Assembly (NCBI RefSeq): GCF_003610375.1
Contig: NZ_RAPZ01000011.1
Coordinates: forward strand, 248,001 to 312,000
Direction: 5' to 3'
DNA length: 64,000 nucleotides
From: Sphingomonas sp. PP-CC-1A-547
GTDB lineage: Bacteria > Pseudomonadota > Alphaproteobacteria > Sphingomonadales > Sphingomonadaceae
Shown piece after piece: positions 1-8,945 of the stretch. Numbering within the stretch: the stretch's first letter is position 1; each line of letters opens with the position of its first letter. A model generated the notes under the pieces. It did not search any database, was not told the DNA's origin, and saw nothing but the letters and a program-made list of their open reading frames with translations. Made by a program: the position numbers and the translations under genes.

Positions 1-276
1 GGCGAGAAGGGCGCACGGTACAATGCCGTGGCGGAGGAAGGCGTCAGCGCGCGGGCGATCGCCGAAGTCGTCGCGGCCGGGCTGGGCCTGCCGACGCTAT
101 CGCTGACTCAGGAGCAGGCGAACGATCATTTCGGCTGGTTCGGCATGTTCGCCTCGCTCGACATGCTCGCCTCCAGCGACTGGACGCGCGCGCAACTCGA
201 CTGGAACCCGACCGGTCCGGGGCTAATCGCTGATCTAGAAGCGATGGACTATGCTGCGGGCCTAGTCGCCGCCTGA
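1..276 (+). CDS. SDR-family NAD(P)-dependent oxidoreductase, C-terminal part
   Basis: The reading frame is open from the first base of the window, so only the last 91 residues are visible. They include the pattern EEGVSARAIAEVV, then NDHFGWFG and NPTGPGLIADL. This matches the tail of epimerase-like (atypical/extended) short-chain dehydrogenases that act on NAD(P)-linked substrates in the cytoplasm. The Rossmann fold and active-site Tyr/Lys lie upstream, outside the window, so the substrate cannot be inferred. A near-perfect stem-loop follows the stop codon and probably ends the transcript. The family is fairly sure, the function is not. Confidence 0.7.
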   Translation, partial: GEKGARYNAVAEEGVSARAIAEVVAAGLGLPTLSLTQEQANDHFGWFGMFASLDMLASSDWTRAQLDWNPTGPGLIADLEAMDYAAGLVAA

Positions 277-282
277 CCGGGC

Positions 283-322
283 ATCCCGCTGGCGGCAATT
301 TATAGTTTGCCGTCAGCGGGAT
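283..322 (+). terminator. Stem-loop after the SDR gene
   Basis: A 16-bp inverted repeat (arms 283-298 and 307-322, one mismatch) has an AT-rich 8-nt loop and lies 7 nt after the stop codon. No T-run follows, so it could be a weak terminator or an mRNA 3'-end stabiliser. Confidence 0.5.
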
Positions 323-396
323 ACGCGTCGAGCAGATGCCGCTTGCATCGGTGCGCGGCTCGGGACCATCCTGCGACATCGTCTATCGGGGGTCTC

Positions 397-1953
397 ATGC
401 GTCGTCTCATCACTGCGGTACTGCTTGCCTGCGTCGCCACGCCCGTTCTGGCCAGGACGGTGGTTGTCGAAGAAGTGTCGCTCGATCGGTTGAGGACGCT
501 GATGAACGACGGCGCGGCCAGCAGCGTCGATATCACCCAGGCCTATCTCGCGCGGATCGCCGCGATGGATCGCAAGGGACCGGCGCTGCATAGCGTCATC
601 GCGGTCAATCCCGATGCACTCGCGCAGGCCAAAACGCTTGATGCCGAACGCAAGGCAGGGCATGTGCGCGGTCCGCTGCACGGCATCCCGATCCTCATAA
701 AGGACAATATCGAGACCGCGGACCCGCTGCCGACGACCGCAGGCAGCCTGGCGTTGCGCGACAATATGACGCGCCGGGACGCGCCGATGGTCGCCTATCT
801 GCGCCGCGCGGGTGCGGTGATCCTCGGCAAGACCAACTTGTCGGAATGGGCGAATATCCGCTCGACTCATTCGATGAGCGGCTGGAGCGCGGTCGGCGGG
901 CTGGTGCGCAACCCTTACGCGCTGGACCGGACCGCGTGCGGCTCCTCGTCGGGATCGGGCGCCGCGGTTGCCGCGAGTTTCGCCGCGGCGGCTGTCGGCA
1001 CCGAGACCGACGGTTCGGTCGTGTGCCCGTCGTCGTTGAACGGTCTGGTCGGTTTCAAGCCGTCGATCGGTCTGGTCAGTCGTACGCATGTCGTGCCGAT
1101 CAGCCACAGCCAGGATACGCCGGGACCGATGGCGCGCAGCGTTACCGACGTCGCGATCCTGTTGTCGGGCATGGTCGGTGCGGATCCGGCGGACCGCGTG
1201 ACGGCGGCGGCGGTGACCAGGGATTATGCCGCCGGGCTCTCGGCCGGTGCGTTGTCCGGCATGCGGGTCGGCGTCGTCCGGCCCGACGGCATGTCTGCGG
1301 ATCTTACCACCCGCTACGCGGCGGCGCTGGACGTCCTGCGCGCAGCGGGTGCCGTGCTGGTCGAGGTGAAGACGCCGAAGCTCGACGGACTGAGCGAGGC
1401 CGAACTGATGGTCCTGAAAACCGAACTCAAGGCGGACCTGAACACCTATCTCGCGACCACGCCAGTGGCAGTACAGACGAAGACGCTGGGCGCGGTGATC
1501 GCCTTCAACCGCGCGAACGCCGCGACCGAGATGCCGTTCTTCGCGCAGGAATTGTTCGAGGATGCGGACAAGACCAAGGGGCTCGACGACCCCGCCTACA
1601 AGGCTGCGCGCGCGACCTCGCTGCGGCTGGCGGGTGCGCAGGGGATCGACGCGATGCTGCGCGCGGCGGGTGCGCAGATCCTGGTCGAGCCAACCTATGA
1701 CGCGGCGTGGCTGAGCGACCCGGTCTATGGCGATACCTATGCCGGACCCTCCGCCGCGACGTTGCCCGCGGTCGCCGGTTATCCGCATCTGACCGTGCCG
1801 ATGGGCCTCGTGCGCGGGTTGCCCGTCGGCCTGTCGTTCATCGCTACGAAGGACGCCGACCAGACCGTGCTGCGCGCCGGCTATGCCTATGAACAGCGTG
1901 CCAAGGCCCGGTCGGCGCCGCGGTACTTGCCGAGCATCGCCGTCGACCGGTGA
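397..1953 (+). CDS. Secreted amidase (amidase signature family)
   Basis: This 518-residue protein of the amidase signature family hydrolyses amide bonds with a Ser-cisSer-Lys triad. Lys102 lies in the GIPILIKDN motif, the cis-serine in CGSSSGSG near residues 183-184, and the nucleophile Ser207 in TETDGS. The start at 397 is chosen because it opens a typical Sec signal peptide (MRRLITAVLL...VLA|RT), so the enzyme probably acts in the periplasm. Length and motif order are normal for the family. The substrate is not predictable; relatives act on aryl amides, peptide amides or nitrile-derived amides. It is followed by a convergent MFS transporter gene. Confidence 0.9.
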   Translation: MRRLITAVLLACVATPVLARTVVVEEVSLDRLRTLMNDGAASSVDITQAYLARIAAMDRKGPALHSVIAVNPDALAQAKTLDAERKAGHVRGPLHGIPILIKDNIETADPLPTTAGSLALRDNMTRRDAPMVAYLRRAGAVILGKTNLSEWANIRSTHSMSGWSAVGGLVRNPYALDRTACGSSSGSGAAVAASFAAAAVGTETDGSVVCPSSLNGLVGFKPSIGLVSRTHVVPISHSQDTPGPMARSVTDVAILLSGMVGADPADRVTAAAVTRDYAAGLSAGALSGMRVGVVRPDGMSADLTTRYAAALDVLRAAGAVLVEVKTPKLDGLSEAELMVLKTELKADLNTYLATTPVAVQTKTLGAVIAFNRANAATEMPFFAQELFEDADKTKGLDDPAYKAARATSLRLAGAQGIDAMLRAAGAQILVEPTYDAAWLSDPVYGDTYAGPSAATLPAVAGYPHLTVPMGLVRGLPVGLSFIATKDADQTVLRAGYAYEQRAKARSAPRYLPSIAVDR

Positions 1954-1964
1954 GGCGAGGGGGC

Positions 1965-3239
1965 TTACCCCTCCTTCTGCTTCGTCTCGGGCATCGCGAA
2001 GAAATAGAGCATGAAGCCGGCGCCCGCGACGACGGCCAAGGTCAGGAAGCTCACGCTGTAGCCCGCCCAGACGATGATCGCACCGGCCAGTGTCGCGGAC
2101 AAGGCCGCGCCCAGGCCCTGCGCGCTCGCCACCGCACCCTGGCTGACGTTGAAGCGCCCTGTCCCCTTGGTCAGGTCGGCGATCACGACCGGGAACAGCG
2201 CGCCGAAGATACCCGCGCCGATGCCGTCCAGTGCCTGCACGCCGACCAGCCACCACGGATTGTCCGACACGGTATACAAAGCGCCACGTGCCGCGAGGAA
2301 CCCGAACGCAACGAGGAACAGCGGCTTGGTGCCCCATTTCTCGGTGTTGCGGCCGACCACGATCGCGACGGGTACCATCACCAGCTGCGCCGCGACGATG
2401 CAGGCGGCGGTCAGCGACGTCGCCTGGTCCTTGCCGACGGTGCGCGCGAGCAACTGGCTGACCGACGTCAGCATCGCCGCGTTGGCGAGGTGGAACAGGA
2501 ACGCCGTCCCCGCGAAGATCATCAGCGGCTTGTTCTCGACCAGCGCCTTCCAGCCGCTCGGCTCCTCGCAATCGTCCTCCGGCTCGCAATCGAGACCACG
2601 CGCGACCGCGTTGTCGATGTCGTCGTTCTTGATCCGCGACGCGGTCGCGATGCTCGCCACCGTCAGCGCGCCCATCAGGTAGAAGACGACGACCGGTCCG
2701 AACTTCCACGCGAGCACGCCCGCGAGCGCCGCCGACACGGCGTTGCCCGCGTGGTTGAACGCCTCGTTGCGACCGACGCGCTTGGCGAACAGTTTCGGGC
2801 CGACCAGCCCCAGCGTGATGGCGGAGATCGCCGGCGCGAACACCGCGCCCGCGACCGCCGCTATCGACTGGGTGACCGCCACCGCGGTGAAGCCACTGAC
2901 GATCGGCAGCGAGACGCTGCTGAGCGTCACGAGCAGCGCGGCGATCATCACGATCCGCGGTTTGTTCCTGCTGCGATCGATCAACCCGCCCGCGGGCGTC
3001 TGCGAGATCAGGCCGACGATCCCGGCGATCGTCAGGATCATGCCCACCGTCGCCTCGTTCCAGCCATGCGCCGGCCCACGTACCGCGACGAGATAGATGG
3101 CGAGGTACGGCCCGAGCCCGTCGCGAACGTCGGCAAGGAAGAAGTTCAGCGCGTCGAGCGTCTTCTTCGGCGCGGACGTGGCGTCCGACCCGCCCTTGGC
3201 CCTGCCGTTGCTGGCGGATGCCGTGTCCGTCGTGGCCAT
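1965..3239 (-). CDS. MFS transporter
   Basis: A 424-residue, very hydrophobic protein with about 12 predicted membrane helices is typical of the major facilitator superfamily. A charged loop between helices 2 and 3 (GLIDRSRNKPR) corresponds to the MFS motif A region. A central cytoplasmic loop is acidic and carries two cysteines (DCEPEDDCEEP). The N-terminus (about 25 residues) is Ser/Thr/Ala/Lys-rich and cytoplasmic. The gene stands alone, convergent with the amidase and divergent from the metallophosphoesterase. The substrate is unknown; drug or sugar export or uptake are both possible. Confidence 0.85.
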   Translation of the reverse strand: MATTDTASASNGRAKGGSDATSAPKKTLDALNFFLADVRDGLGPYLAIYLVAVRGPAHGWNEATVGMILTIAGIVGLISQTPAGGLIDRSRNKPRIVMIAALLVTLSSVSLPIVSGFTAVAVTQSIAAVAGAVFAPAISAITLGLVGPKLFAKRVGRNEAFNHAGNAVSAALAGVLAWKFGPVVVFYLMGALTVASIATASRIKNDDIDNAVARGLDCEPEDDCEEPSGWKALVENKPLMIFAGTAFLFHLANAAMLTSVSQLLARTVGKDQATSLTAACIVAAQLVMVPVAIVVGRNTEKWGTKPLFLVAFGFLAARGALYTVSDNPWWLVGVQALDGIGAGIFGALFPVVIADLTKGTGRFNVSQGAVASAQGLGAALSATLAGAIIVWAGYSVSFLTLAVVAGAGFMLYFFAMPETKQKEG

Positions 3240-3376
3240 GAGAATTCCCTGAAATATCGGTGTCGTCGAACCGGGTGCCGCTTGAGAAACCCGCGCGCCG
3301 TCGGATCGCTAAAGCTGCGGCAACGGGCAAAGTTTCCACACCGCCGAAATATTGTTCGGCTTGATATTCTCCAGTG

Positions 3377-3514
3377 ATGTCAAAAGCTAAACCGGAACTG
3401 AACGAGCCCGTTAAGTCTCAAATCATGAAGGTATTGTCACGGAACGATGAACCCTCAGCCTCGCTATGGGCAGCATCGGCGGATCATCTGCCAAACGACT
3501 TGAAAGAGTTTTAA
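3377..3514 (+). CDS. Small ORF (45 aa) overlapping the metallophosphoesterase start
   Basis: An ATG-initiated frame encodes 45 residues beginning MSKAKPELNEPVKSQ and ending DLKEF. Its TAA stop overlaps the ATG of the next gene by one base (TAATG), the arrangement expected for translational coupling. The peptide is soluble and charged, with no signal peptide or membrane segment. No strong Shine-Dalgarno is visible before it. It is not a family I recognise; the overlap is the main reason to consider it real. Confidence 0.4.
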   Translation: MSKAKPELNEPVKSQIMKVLSRNDEPSASLWAASADHLPNDLKEF

Positions 3515-4626
3515 TGACAGGATGCCTGACCTGGATCCACTTCGGCGATCTGCATGTCGACGAGGCCGATGGGTATGAAGGACTGTCTCGGTTTCGCGCG
3601 CTGATTGCGAGCGCCGAAGCGCATCTGGGCAGTGCGGTCGACTTCGCGCTGTTGCCCGGCGACAATGCCAATCACAGTACCGACGACCAATATGCGCGGA
3701 TTGCGGACGCGATGAAGGGGCTGTCGTTGCCGTGGCACGTCTTGGCGGGCGATCATGATTTCGAACCCAGCGACCTGACCGCGATGCGCGCGATCACGGC
3801 GAAGATGGCGCCCTATGCGGAGACAATCGCGGGCTATCGGTGCCTGTTCCTCGATATCGTCTCGGCGGGGAAGGGTGGTCCCGACTTCCGGATCGACCCC
3901 GACCAGCGCGCCTGGATAGAACGCGAACTGAGCACCGCCGCGGTTGCTGGCGAGCCGGTGGCGGTGTTCATGCATGCCTATCCCGGCGACCTGCGCGACG
4001 ATCCCGACGGTATCGCCGGGCTGTTCGCCGCGCACCGCGTCGCGTTCGTCGACACCGGCCACACGCATTATAACGAGCTGCTCAACGACGGCCGCGTGAT
4101 CTACGGCGCGACCCGCTCGACCGGCCAGATCGAGGAGGGCGCACCCGGTTTCTCGATCGTCACGCTCGACGACGGCGTGCCGAGCTGGCGGTTTCAGGCG
4201 GTGAATGATCCCTGGCCACTCGTCCAGATCACCAGTCCCGCCGACCGCCGCCTGATCACCGACCCGGCACGCGCCGACAACGTGCCCGGCAGCGCCTTCA
4301 CCGTGCGCGCGAAGGTATTCGGCGCCGCAGACACGGTGTCGCTGCACGTCGATGACGGCCAAGCCATCCCGATGAAGCGTGTCGACGGCGTGCCTTCGCT
4401 CTGGAGCGCTTCGGTCGATGGCATCGCCGATGGCCTCCACCATCTCGTCGTCCGGTGTGACGGGAGCGAGGACCGGATCGACATCCTCGTCCGCAACGCC
4501 GGCCCGCGACCGAAGCGCAATCCTCCCATAGCGCTCGGCCGCGATGTGAACGCGATCGGTGCCTGGCTCGAGCGTGGTATCGACGGCGCTCAGCGCGGCC
4601 CCAACAAGAACGGACTCGATTGGTGA
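3514..4626 (+). CDS. Calcineurin-like metallophosphoesterase
   Basis: The 370-residue protein has the full metal-binding set of calcineurin-like phosphoesterases in order: GDLHVDE (D-x-H), LPGDN followed by H, the GNH(D/E) position as AGDHDF, FMHAYPGD, and TGHTHYN (GHTH). Such enzymes are dinuclear metal hydrolases of phosphomonoesters or diesters. The roughly 150 residues after the catalytic domain form an Ig-like or beta-rich C-terminal region. No signal peptide is visible, so it is probably cytoplasmic. The start at 3514 follows GAAAGAG and overlaps the stop of a 45-residue ORF. The downstream permease begins about 50 nt after its stop and may be co-transcribed. Confidence 0.85.
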   Translation: MTGCLTWIHFGDLHVDEADGYEGLSRFRALIASAEAHLGSAVDFALLPGDNANHSTDDQYARIADAMKGLSLPWHVLAGDHDFEPSDLTAMRAITAKMAPYAETIAGYRCLFLDIVSAGKGGPDFRIDPDQRAWIERELSTAAVAGEPVAVFMHAYPGDLRDDPDGIAGLFAAHRVAFVDTGHTHYNELLNDGRVIYGATRSTGQIEEGAPGFSIVTLDDGVPSWRFQAVNDPWPLVQITSPADRRLITDPARADNVPGSAFTVRAKVFGAADTVSLHVDDGQAIPMKRVDGVPSLWSASVDGIADGLHHLVVRCDGSEDRIDILVRNAGPRPKRNPPIALGRDVNAIGAWLERGIDGAQRGPNKNGLDW

Positions 4627-4678
4627 ATACCGCAACGATGACGATGGTCCGGCGTGTCGGCTCGCGGATGCCCGCGGC

Positions 4679-5932
4679 ATGACGGTTCACACCTATGCGA
4701 TCTGGACAATCTGCTTCGTCGCAACCTTCGGCGTGATCACGCGTCCGTTCAAGCTGCCCGAAGCGGTCTGGGCGGTCGCTGGCGCTGCGGTGTTGCTCGT
4801 GTTCGGGCTGATGTCGCCCGGTGCAGCATGGGCCGCGGTGCTGAAGGGTGGCGACGTCTACCTGTTCCTGATCGGTATGATGCTGCTGTCCGAGGTCGCC
4901 CGCGAACAGGGACTGTTCGACTGGGTCGCCGAGCACGCGGTGCGCCTCGCAAAGGGATCGACCAGCCGCCTGTTCGCGCTCGTCTTCGGCGTCGGCATCG
5001 TCGTCACGACCTTCCTCTCGAACGACGCGACCGCAGTGGTGCTGACCCCCGCCGTCTACGCCGCGGCGAAGAAGGCGAAGGCGGATCCGTTGCCAATGCT
5101 GTTCGCCTGCGCGCTGATCGCCAACGCGGCGAGCTTCGTGCTGCCGATCTCCAACCCCGCGAACCTCGTGCTGTACGGTGGCCAGATGCCGTCGCTCGGT
5201 GCGTGGATGGCGTCGTTCGCGCTGCCATCGCTGCTGTCGATCGGCGTTACCTTCCTCATGCTGCGCTGGGTCGAGCGCGAGCGGCTCCGTGGCCAGTGCG
5301 AGACCGTCGTCGAAACCGGCACGCTTCCTCGCGGCGGCAAGATTGCGTTGGGTGGTATCGTCGCGACCGCGGTCCTGCTGATCGCCGCGTCGGCGCAGGA
5401 GCACGACCTCGGACTGCCGACCTGTCTTGCCGGTATCGCGACGATGGCCGCGATCTGCATCGGGGAGCGCAAGTCGCCGTTCACGACGCTTGGCTCGGTA
5501 TCCTGGGCGGTGCTGCCGCTCGTCGCGGGCCTGTTCGTGCTGGTCGAGGCACTGGCGAGCACCGGCGTGATCACGATGCTGGCGCGCTGGCTCGCAGCCG
5601 GTGCGGCGAACTCGCCGTCGACGACCGCAGGCGTTGCGGGGACGATCCTAGCGTTCGGATCGAACCTTATGAACAACCTGCCGGCCGGATTGATCGCGAG
5701 CACGACGCTCCAGCAGGCCCACGTTCCGCAGATCGTCACCGACGGCCTGCTGATCGGCGTCGACCTCGGCCCGAACCTGTCTATCACCGGCTCGCTCGCC
5801 ACCATATTGTGGCTGACAGCGATCCGCCGCGAAGGCGAGGACGTCGGCTTCTGGCGGTTCCTCAAGGTCGGCGCGGTGGTGATGCCGCCCGCGCTGTTCG
5901 CCGCGCTCGGCGCGCGCATGCTCATCGGCTGA
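4679..5932 (+). CDS. arsB: ArsB/SLC13-like arsenical pump membrane protein
   Basis: The 417-residue integral membrane protein belongs to the ArsB/NhaD ion-transporter superfamily. It has about 10-12 helices and two family-typical repeats, TTFLSNDATAVVLTPAV in the first half and GSNLMNNLPAGLI in the second. Each carries the Asn/Asp helix-break motif of the transport core. ArsB proteins export arsenite or antimonite using the proton gradient. No arsR, arsC or arsA lies nearby, so the real substrate could be another anion. The start at 4679 (MTVHTY) is preferred because it is just before the first membrane helix. The symbol follows family likeness only. Confidence 0.75.
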   Translation: MTVHTYAIWTICFVATFGVITRPFKLPEAVWAVAGAAVLLVFGLMSPGAAWAAVLKGGDVYLFLIGMMLLSEVAREQGLFDWVAEHAVRLAKGSTSRLFALVFGVGIVVTTFLSNDATAVVLTPAVYAAAKKAKADPLPMLFACALIANAASFVLPISNPANLVLYGGQMPSLGAWMASFALPSLLSIGVTFLMLRWVERERLRGQCETVVETGTLPRGGKIALGGIVATAVLLIAASAQEHDLGLPTCLAGIATMAAICIGERKSPFTTLGSVSWAVLPLVAGLFVLVEALASTGVITMLARWLAAGAANSPSTTAGVAGTILAFGSNLMNNLPAGLIASTTLQQAHVPQIVTDGLLIGVDLGPNLSITGSLATILWLTAIRREGEDVGFWRFLKVGAVVMPPALFAALGARMLIG

Positions 5933-5954
5933 GCGCGCGCCGAGCGGCAGCCAA

Positions 5955-7268
5955 TCAGATGCCGGCAGCAGGCGTCTTCGCGACCGCCCCGCGGTGCATG
6001 ACGAACTCGACGTGTTCGAGCCGCGTGACGTCCTGCAGCGGAGACCCCGCCACGGCGATGATGTCCGCGGTCTTGCCAGGTGCGAGCGTGCCGATGTCGT
6101 CGCGCCCAAGCAGGTCTGCTGCACCCACCGTGGCGGCGGCGATCGCCTGGGTCGGGGTGAGCCCGTTCCTGACCATCAGCGCGAACTCGGTGGCGTTGTC
6201 GCCGTGCTTCGACACGCCGGTATCGGTGCCGAACGCAACCTTGACCCCCGCGGCATAGGCGCGGCGGTGACTGGCCGCCATCGCCGCAGCCGCGGCCTCG
6301 GCCTTGACGATCGTCGCCGGCGGCAACGCCCCGCCGCGCGCCTGGGCCAGCGCCGCGACGGGCGCGATCTCGGTCGGCACCAGATAGGCGCCCTTGGCCT
6401 TGAACAGCCGGATCGTCTCGTCGTCGAGGAACGTGCCGTGCTCGATCGAGTCCACACCGGCCTCCAGCGCGGCCTTCGTGCCCTCGGCGGCATGGCTGTG
6501 CGCGGCGACCTTGCGGCCGAGCGCGTGCGCCGTCTCGATGATAGCGCGCATTTCCTCGGGCGTCATCGCACGGCCGAGGCCACCGCTGACGTTCGACAGC
6601 ACGCCACCGGTCGCCGCGAACTTGATGACGCGCGCGCCCAACGCGACCTGCGCGCGCACGGCGCGGCGGCAATCGTCGGGGCCGTCGCACAGGTTCATTT
6701 CCTTCGCGTGCACCATGTCCGCGAACTCTTCCGCGAGCCCGTTGCCGCCGTCGCCGTGCCCGCCCGTCACCGAGATCATCTCGCCGGCGTTGGTGATGCT
6801 CGGCCCCTCGACGGTGCCGGCATCGATCGCATCGCGCAGTGCCCGAATACCGCGCGGGTCGCCGCCCAGGTCGCGAACCGAGGTGAAGCCTGCCGCCAGC
6901 GTCGTGCGCGCATTGGCGACCGCGGTCATCTCGTCGTCGAACCGGTCGCGGTTGAGCGCCTCCAGCCGCGCGCGCATCGGATCGCCGCCGATGCCCCAGA
7001 GATGGACGTGCATGTCGACCATCCCGGGCAGTACGAACGCGGTACGCAGGTCGATCAGCTTCGCCCCCTGTTCCGGCGCGACGAAGCCATCGCGCAGTTC
7101 GACGATCTTCCCGTCGCGGACGATGATCGTGGTGTTGCCGCGCGGTGCCTGGCCGGGCCGGTCGAGCACCGTGCCCGCCTGGATATAGGTCGTGGTCGAT
7201 GGCTTGCCCTGCGCCAGTACCGGTGCCGCGACGATTGCCGTCAGCCCGATCATCCATGCCTTGATCAT
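5955..7268 (-). CDS. Exported metal-dependent amidohydrolase
   Basis: The 437-residue protein begins with a Sec signal peptide (MIKAWMIGLTAIVAAPVLAQ) after a strong Shine-Dalgarno (GGGGGAGA). It shows the amidohydrolase metal-site pattern: MHVHLWG (HxH), HSHA and EHGTF for the two later His ligands, and FGTDTG for the catalytic Asp. It resembles the imidazolonepropionase/prolidase-like group that hydrolyses dipeptides or cyclic amides in the periplasm. It is divergent from the paoABC-like operon, with a 187-bp shared intergenic region. The substrate is unknown. Confidence 0.88.
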   Translation of the reverse strand: MIKAWMIGLTAIVAAPVLAQGKPSTTTYIQAGTVLDRPGQAPRGNTTIIVRDGKIVELRDGFVAPEQGAKLIDLRTAFVLPGMVDMHVHLWGIGGDPMRARLEALNRDRFDDEMTAVANARTTLAAGFTSVRDLGGDPRGIRALRDAIDAGTVEGPSITNAGEMISVTGGHGDGGNGLAEEFADMVHAKEMNLCDGPDDCRRAVRAQVALGARVIKFAATGGVLSNVSGGLGRAMTPEEMRAIIETAHALGRKVAAHSHAAEGTKAALEAGVDSIEHGTFLDDETIRLFKAKGAYLVPTEIAPVAALAQARGGALPPATIVKAEAAAAAMAASHRRAYAAGVKVAFGTDTGVSKHGDNATEFALMVRNGLTPTQAIAAATVGAADLLGRDDIGTLAPGKTADIIAVAGSPLQDVTRLEHVEFVMHRGAVAKTPAAGI

Positions 7269-7455
7269 CACATTCTCCCCCTTTGATGCGTGATGCTCGC
7301 CGATGCGCGACGCGGCGGCAAGAGGGCATCGATCTATCTTCACGATCGCGCCGCCAGACGCTTGGCAGACCCCGCTGATCGCGACTATACCGCTCGGTAC
7401 TGAAATACGGATTCGGCGGTCGCAACGACACCGTCGACTCAACAGGAGAGTGGCG

Positions 7456-7962
7456 ATGTCGATACTTATCAACGGGTCAGCGGTGGCGCTGCCCGACGAT
7501 CCCCGTGTCTCGCTGCTCGATCTGTTGCGCGAAGGGCTGCATCTGGCCGGTACCAAGAAGGGGTGTAATCAGGGCGCGTGCGGCGCGTGCACGGTGCTCG
7601 TCGATGGCGAGCGGATCGTCTCCTGCCTCGCGCTCGCGGTGCAGTATGACGGGCGCCAGGTCACGACGATCGAAGGCTTGGCCGACGGCGATGCGCTGCA
7701 TCCGTTGCAGCAGGCGTTCATCGATCACGACGGGTTCCAGTGCGGCTATTGCACGCCCGGCCAGATCTGTTCGGCGATCGGCATGGCGGCTGAAGCGAAG
7801 CGCGGCGTGCCAAGCCATGTCAGCGCCGATCTCACCGCCGACGTGACGCTGACCCGCGAAGAACTGCAGGAGCGGATGAGCGGCAATCTATGCCGCTGCG
7901 GTGCGCATAACGGGATCATCGACGCGATCCGCGAAACCGTGGCAGCGGAGATGGCGGCATGA
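7456..7962 (+). CDS. paoA: Aldehyde oxidoreductase [2Fe-2S] subunit (PaoA/XdhA-like)
   Basis: The 168-residue iron-sulfur subunit of the xanthine-oxidase family carries the plant-type [2Fe-2S] motif (KKGCNQGACGACTVL, then a fourth Cys at SCLA). The second cluster motif is split into CGYCTPGQ and CRCG. It passes electrons from the molybdenum site to FAD. The start at 7456 follows CAGGAGAG at good spacing. The stop overlaps the next start by 4 nt (ATGA), so the three subunits are one translationally coupled operon. E. coli PaoA has a Tat leader; none is visible here, so this enzyme may stay cytoplasmic. Confidence 0.9.
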   Translation: MSILINGSAVALPDDPRVSLLDLLREGLHLAGTKKGCNQGACGACTVLVDGERIVSCLALAVQYDGRQVTTIEGLADGDALHPLQQAFIDHDGFQCGYCTPGQICSAIGMAAEAKRGVPSHVSADLTADVTLTREELQERMSGNLCRCGAHNGIIDAIRETVAAEMAA

Positions 7963-8945
7963 CCCCGTTCACCTACGCGCGCGCTGAGAACGCCGCAGAC
8001 GCCCTCCGGCTTGGGCAGTCGAACGCGACGGCATACCTTGGCGGCGGCACCAATCTGGTCGACCTGATCCGCGAGACGGTCGCGCGACCAAGCGCGCTGG
8101 TCGACGTGACAGGGCTGTCGAACGAGATCGAGGAGACCGAGGGCGGCGGGCTGATGATCGGCGCGGCGGTGCGCAATACCGCGCTTGCCGAGCATCTGGC
8201 GGTGCGGATGCGCTATCCGGTACTGTCGCGCGCGATCCTGGCGGGGGCGTCGGCGCAGATCCGGAACATGGCGACGGTCGGCGGCAACCTGCTCCAGCGG
8301 ACCCGGTGCACCTATTTCTACGACACCGACGGATCGCGCTGCAACAAGCGTGCGCCGGGGTCGGGCTGCGACGCGATCGAGGGTTTCACGCGGGGACACG
8401 CCATTCTCGGTGCGTCGTCGGCGTGCGTCGCGACGCACCCATCGGACATGTGCGTGGCGCTCGCCGCACTCGATGCGGTCGTGCATCTGGACGGGCGGGG
8501 CGGGGCGCGGACGCTACCGTTTACCGAGCTTCATCGCCTGCCGGGCGATCATCCCGAGTTCGATACCGTGCTCGAGCCGGGCGAACTCATCACCGCTATC
8601 GAACTGCCACCGCTGAGTTTCGCGGCCAACTCGACCTATCGCAAGGTGCGCGACCGGGCGAGTTACGCCTTCGCGCTGGTCTCGATCGCAGCAGCGCTTG
8701 AGATCGAGGGCGGCATCATCAAGGACGTGCGGATCGCGCTCGGCGGGGTCGCGCACAAGCCGTGGCGCGCGTCGAAGGCCGAGGCGGCTTTGCGGGGCGG
8801 TCCGGCGACCGAAGAGGCATTCCTTGCCGCCGCCGTCGCGGAGATGGCCGACGCCGTGCCGCTTCGCGACAATGGTTTCAAGATCGCACTGACCACGCGC
8901 ACCCTCGTCGCCGTGCTTGGCGACCTTGCCGGAGCAGCAGCATGA
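7959..8945 (+). CDS. paoB: Aldehyde oxidoreductase FAD subunit with extra Fe-S site (PaoB-like)
   Basis: The 328-residue FAD-binding subunit of the molybdopterin dehydrogenase family has FAD-loop signatures AYLGGGTNLVDL and ATVGGNLLQRT. Directly after these is a cysteine-rich insert (RTRC...RCNKRAPGSGC). In E. coli PaoB the equivalent insert binds a [4Fe-4S] cluster and separates this subgroup from ordinary xanthine dehydrogenases. That makes an aldehyde-oxidising PaoABC enzyme more likely than xanthine dehydrogenase. Both gene boundaries overlap neighbours by 4 nt, consistent with a stoichiometric heterotrimer. Confidence 0.9.
   Translation: MTPFTYARAENAADALRLGQSNATAYLGGGTNLVDLIRETVARPSALVDVTGLSNEIEETEGGGLMIGAAVRNTALAEHLAVRMRYPVLSRAILAGASAQIRNMATVGGNLLQRTRCTYFYDTDGSRCNKRAPGSGCDAIEGFTRGHAILGASSACVATHPSDMCVALAALDAVVHLDGRGGARTLPFTELHRLPGDHPEFDTVLEPGELITAIELPPLSFAANSTYRKVRDRASYAFALVSIAAALEIEGGIIKDVRIALGGVAHKPWRASKAEAALRGGPATEEAFLAAAVAEMADAVPLRDNGFKIALTTRTLVAVLGDLAGAAA

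Noticed and set aside
313..3339. A 1008-codon open frame on the minus strand across the amidase and MFS genes
   Set aside because: It is antisense to a clear amidase, Arg-rich and without domains; such frames are common in high-GC DNA.
4679..5932. A full arsenic resistance operon
   Set aside because: No arsR, arsC, arsA or arsH adjacent; only the permease family can be stated.
4654..6258. A 534-codon frame overlapping the ArsB-like gene
   Set aside because: Arg/Asp-rich low-complexity translation and no motif; the ArsB frame in the same place is clearly coding.
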